From Nitrospinaceae bacterium (lineage in GTDB: Bacteria > Nitrospinota > Nitrospinia > Nitrospinales > VA-1), in the NCBI GenBank assembly GCA_012961055.1, contig DUAA01000024.1, positions 1-8,096 on the forward strand: a stretch of DNA of 8,096 bases, read 5' to 3'. Position numbers and translations under genes: made by a program. Shown here in pieces: positions 7,629-8,096 of the stretch. The first letter of the stretch is position 1, and the number at the start of each line of letters is the position of its first letter. The notes below the pieces were generated by a model, which searched no databases, was not told the DNA's origin, and saw only the letters and a list, made by a program, of their open reading frames with translations.

Positions 7629-8096
7629 TTAAGGGGTTTTTAAATGGGCCACTTTTACCTTTGCGGCTTTGATTAACTTCCCCTTAAAAACATATCCCGG
7701 TTCCAGTTCCTGAACAATCGTATTATCTTTTTCGGGATCCGCTGTTTCCTCAGTCATGACGACCTCGTCAGTCTTTGGGTCAAACTTCCGGTTTAGAGTG
7801 TCAATCTTTTCCACGTTATTATTCTTAAGTTCTCGGGCGAATTGTTTTGCGACCATTTCTACACCTTGATTAAGGCTATCAAAATCCTTATTTGCGTCAG
7901 TGGTTTGAATGGCTCTGGTCAAGTTATCGAGAATAGGGATCAACCGTGAGAATAGATTTGCTTTGAACTGATCGAGACGAATTTCATTATCTTTTTCGAG
8001 ACGCTCTCGGAACTCATCGTCTTCTCCCGATTTTACTTTGTAGGCGGCAATATATTCCCGAAGTCGTTTATCTTTTTCCTCTGCCTCTTGCTTGAG
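7629..8096 (-). CDS. grpE: Nucleotide exchange factor GrpE, N-terminus beyond the window edge
   Basis: GrpE is the cytoplasmic exchange factor that releases ADP from DnaK and acts as a thermosensor in many bacteria. The frame is open to the right edge, giving 155 visible C-terminal residues of a protein usually near 180-210. The TTG at 7943 is an internal leucine, since the frame continues upstream with charged, helical sequence (KQEAEEKDKRLREYIAAYK, then EFRERLEKDNEI). This is the long coiled-coil dimer helix. It is followed by the conserved LIPILDNLTRAIQ helix and GVEMVAKQF. The C-terminal beta domain has KFDPKTDEVV, VQELEPGYVFKGKLIKAAKVKVA. The usual histidine of FDPxxHEAV is aspartate here. 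dnaJ follows directly with no dnaK between. A CIRCE/HrcA site or heat-shock promoter, if present, would lie upstream, outside the window. Confidence 0.93.
   Translation of the reverse strand, partial: LKQEAEEKDKRLREYIAAYKVKSGEDDEFRERLEKDNEIRLDQFKANLFSRLIPILDNLTRAIQTTDANKDFDSLNQGVEMVAKQFARELKNNNVEKIDTLNRKFDPKTDEVVMTEETADPEKDNTIVQELEPGYVFKGKLIKAAKVKVAHLKTP

Noticed and set aside
7941..7943. TTG as the start codon of grpE
   Set aside because: The frame continues upstream to the window edge with the GrpE coiled-coil sequence, so this codon is an internal leucine.

Overview
The window is ordinary bacterial chromosome with five protein genes in two convergent blocks. On the + strand are the two subunits of NADPH-dependent glutamate synthase: gltB, which enters from the left edge without its first roughly 350-400 codons, and a complete gltD 27 bases downstream. 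On the - strand, read from the right edge, are grpE (its N-terminal end lies outside the window), dnaJ, and a periplasmic HtrA/Deg-type serine protease. The blocks meet around 4940-5030, where a strong inverted repeat has its T-run on the - strand side and so mainly terminates the protease gene.

The sequence suggests a Gram-negative bacterium. The protease has an export signal and a DegP/DegS-like layout, gltBD is the bacterial two-subunit NADPH form, and DnaJ is the class I zinc-finger form. Base composition is moderate, leaning to A+T by eye. A Nitrospinota-like or deltaproteobacterial-type source is possible, but this is only an impression and no marker here settles it.

Layout: 2-3424 gltB (partial); 3452-4939 gltD; 4953-4996 terminator hairpin; 5030-6172 htrA-like (-); 6173-6462 a 290-base gap with a candidate promoter, palindromes and no convincing gene; 6463-7542 dnaJ (-); 7543-7628 an 86-base gap holding a possible 23-codon ORF whose stop overlaps the dnaJ start; 7629-8096 grpE (-, partial).

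GltB and GltD together convert glutamine and 2-oxoglutarate into two glutamates and are probably one transcript. GrpE and DnaJ are the nucleotide-exchange factor and J-domain co-chaperone of DnaK, but dnaK is not between them. The protease downstream adds envelope protein quality control, so the - strand block is a protein-folding stress neighbourhood. I found no mobile element, CRISPR array, tRNA or rRNA, and no sign of a new biological system. The points worth a second look are small: the ORF overlapping dnaJ, the palindromes upstream of the protease gene, the missing dnaK, and the single-PDZ protease with a cysteine at the end of its signal sequence.
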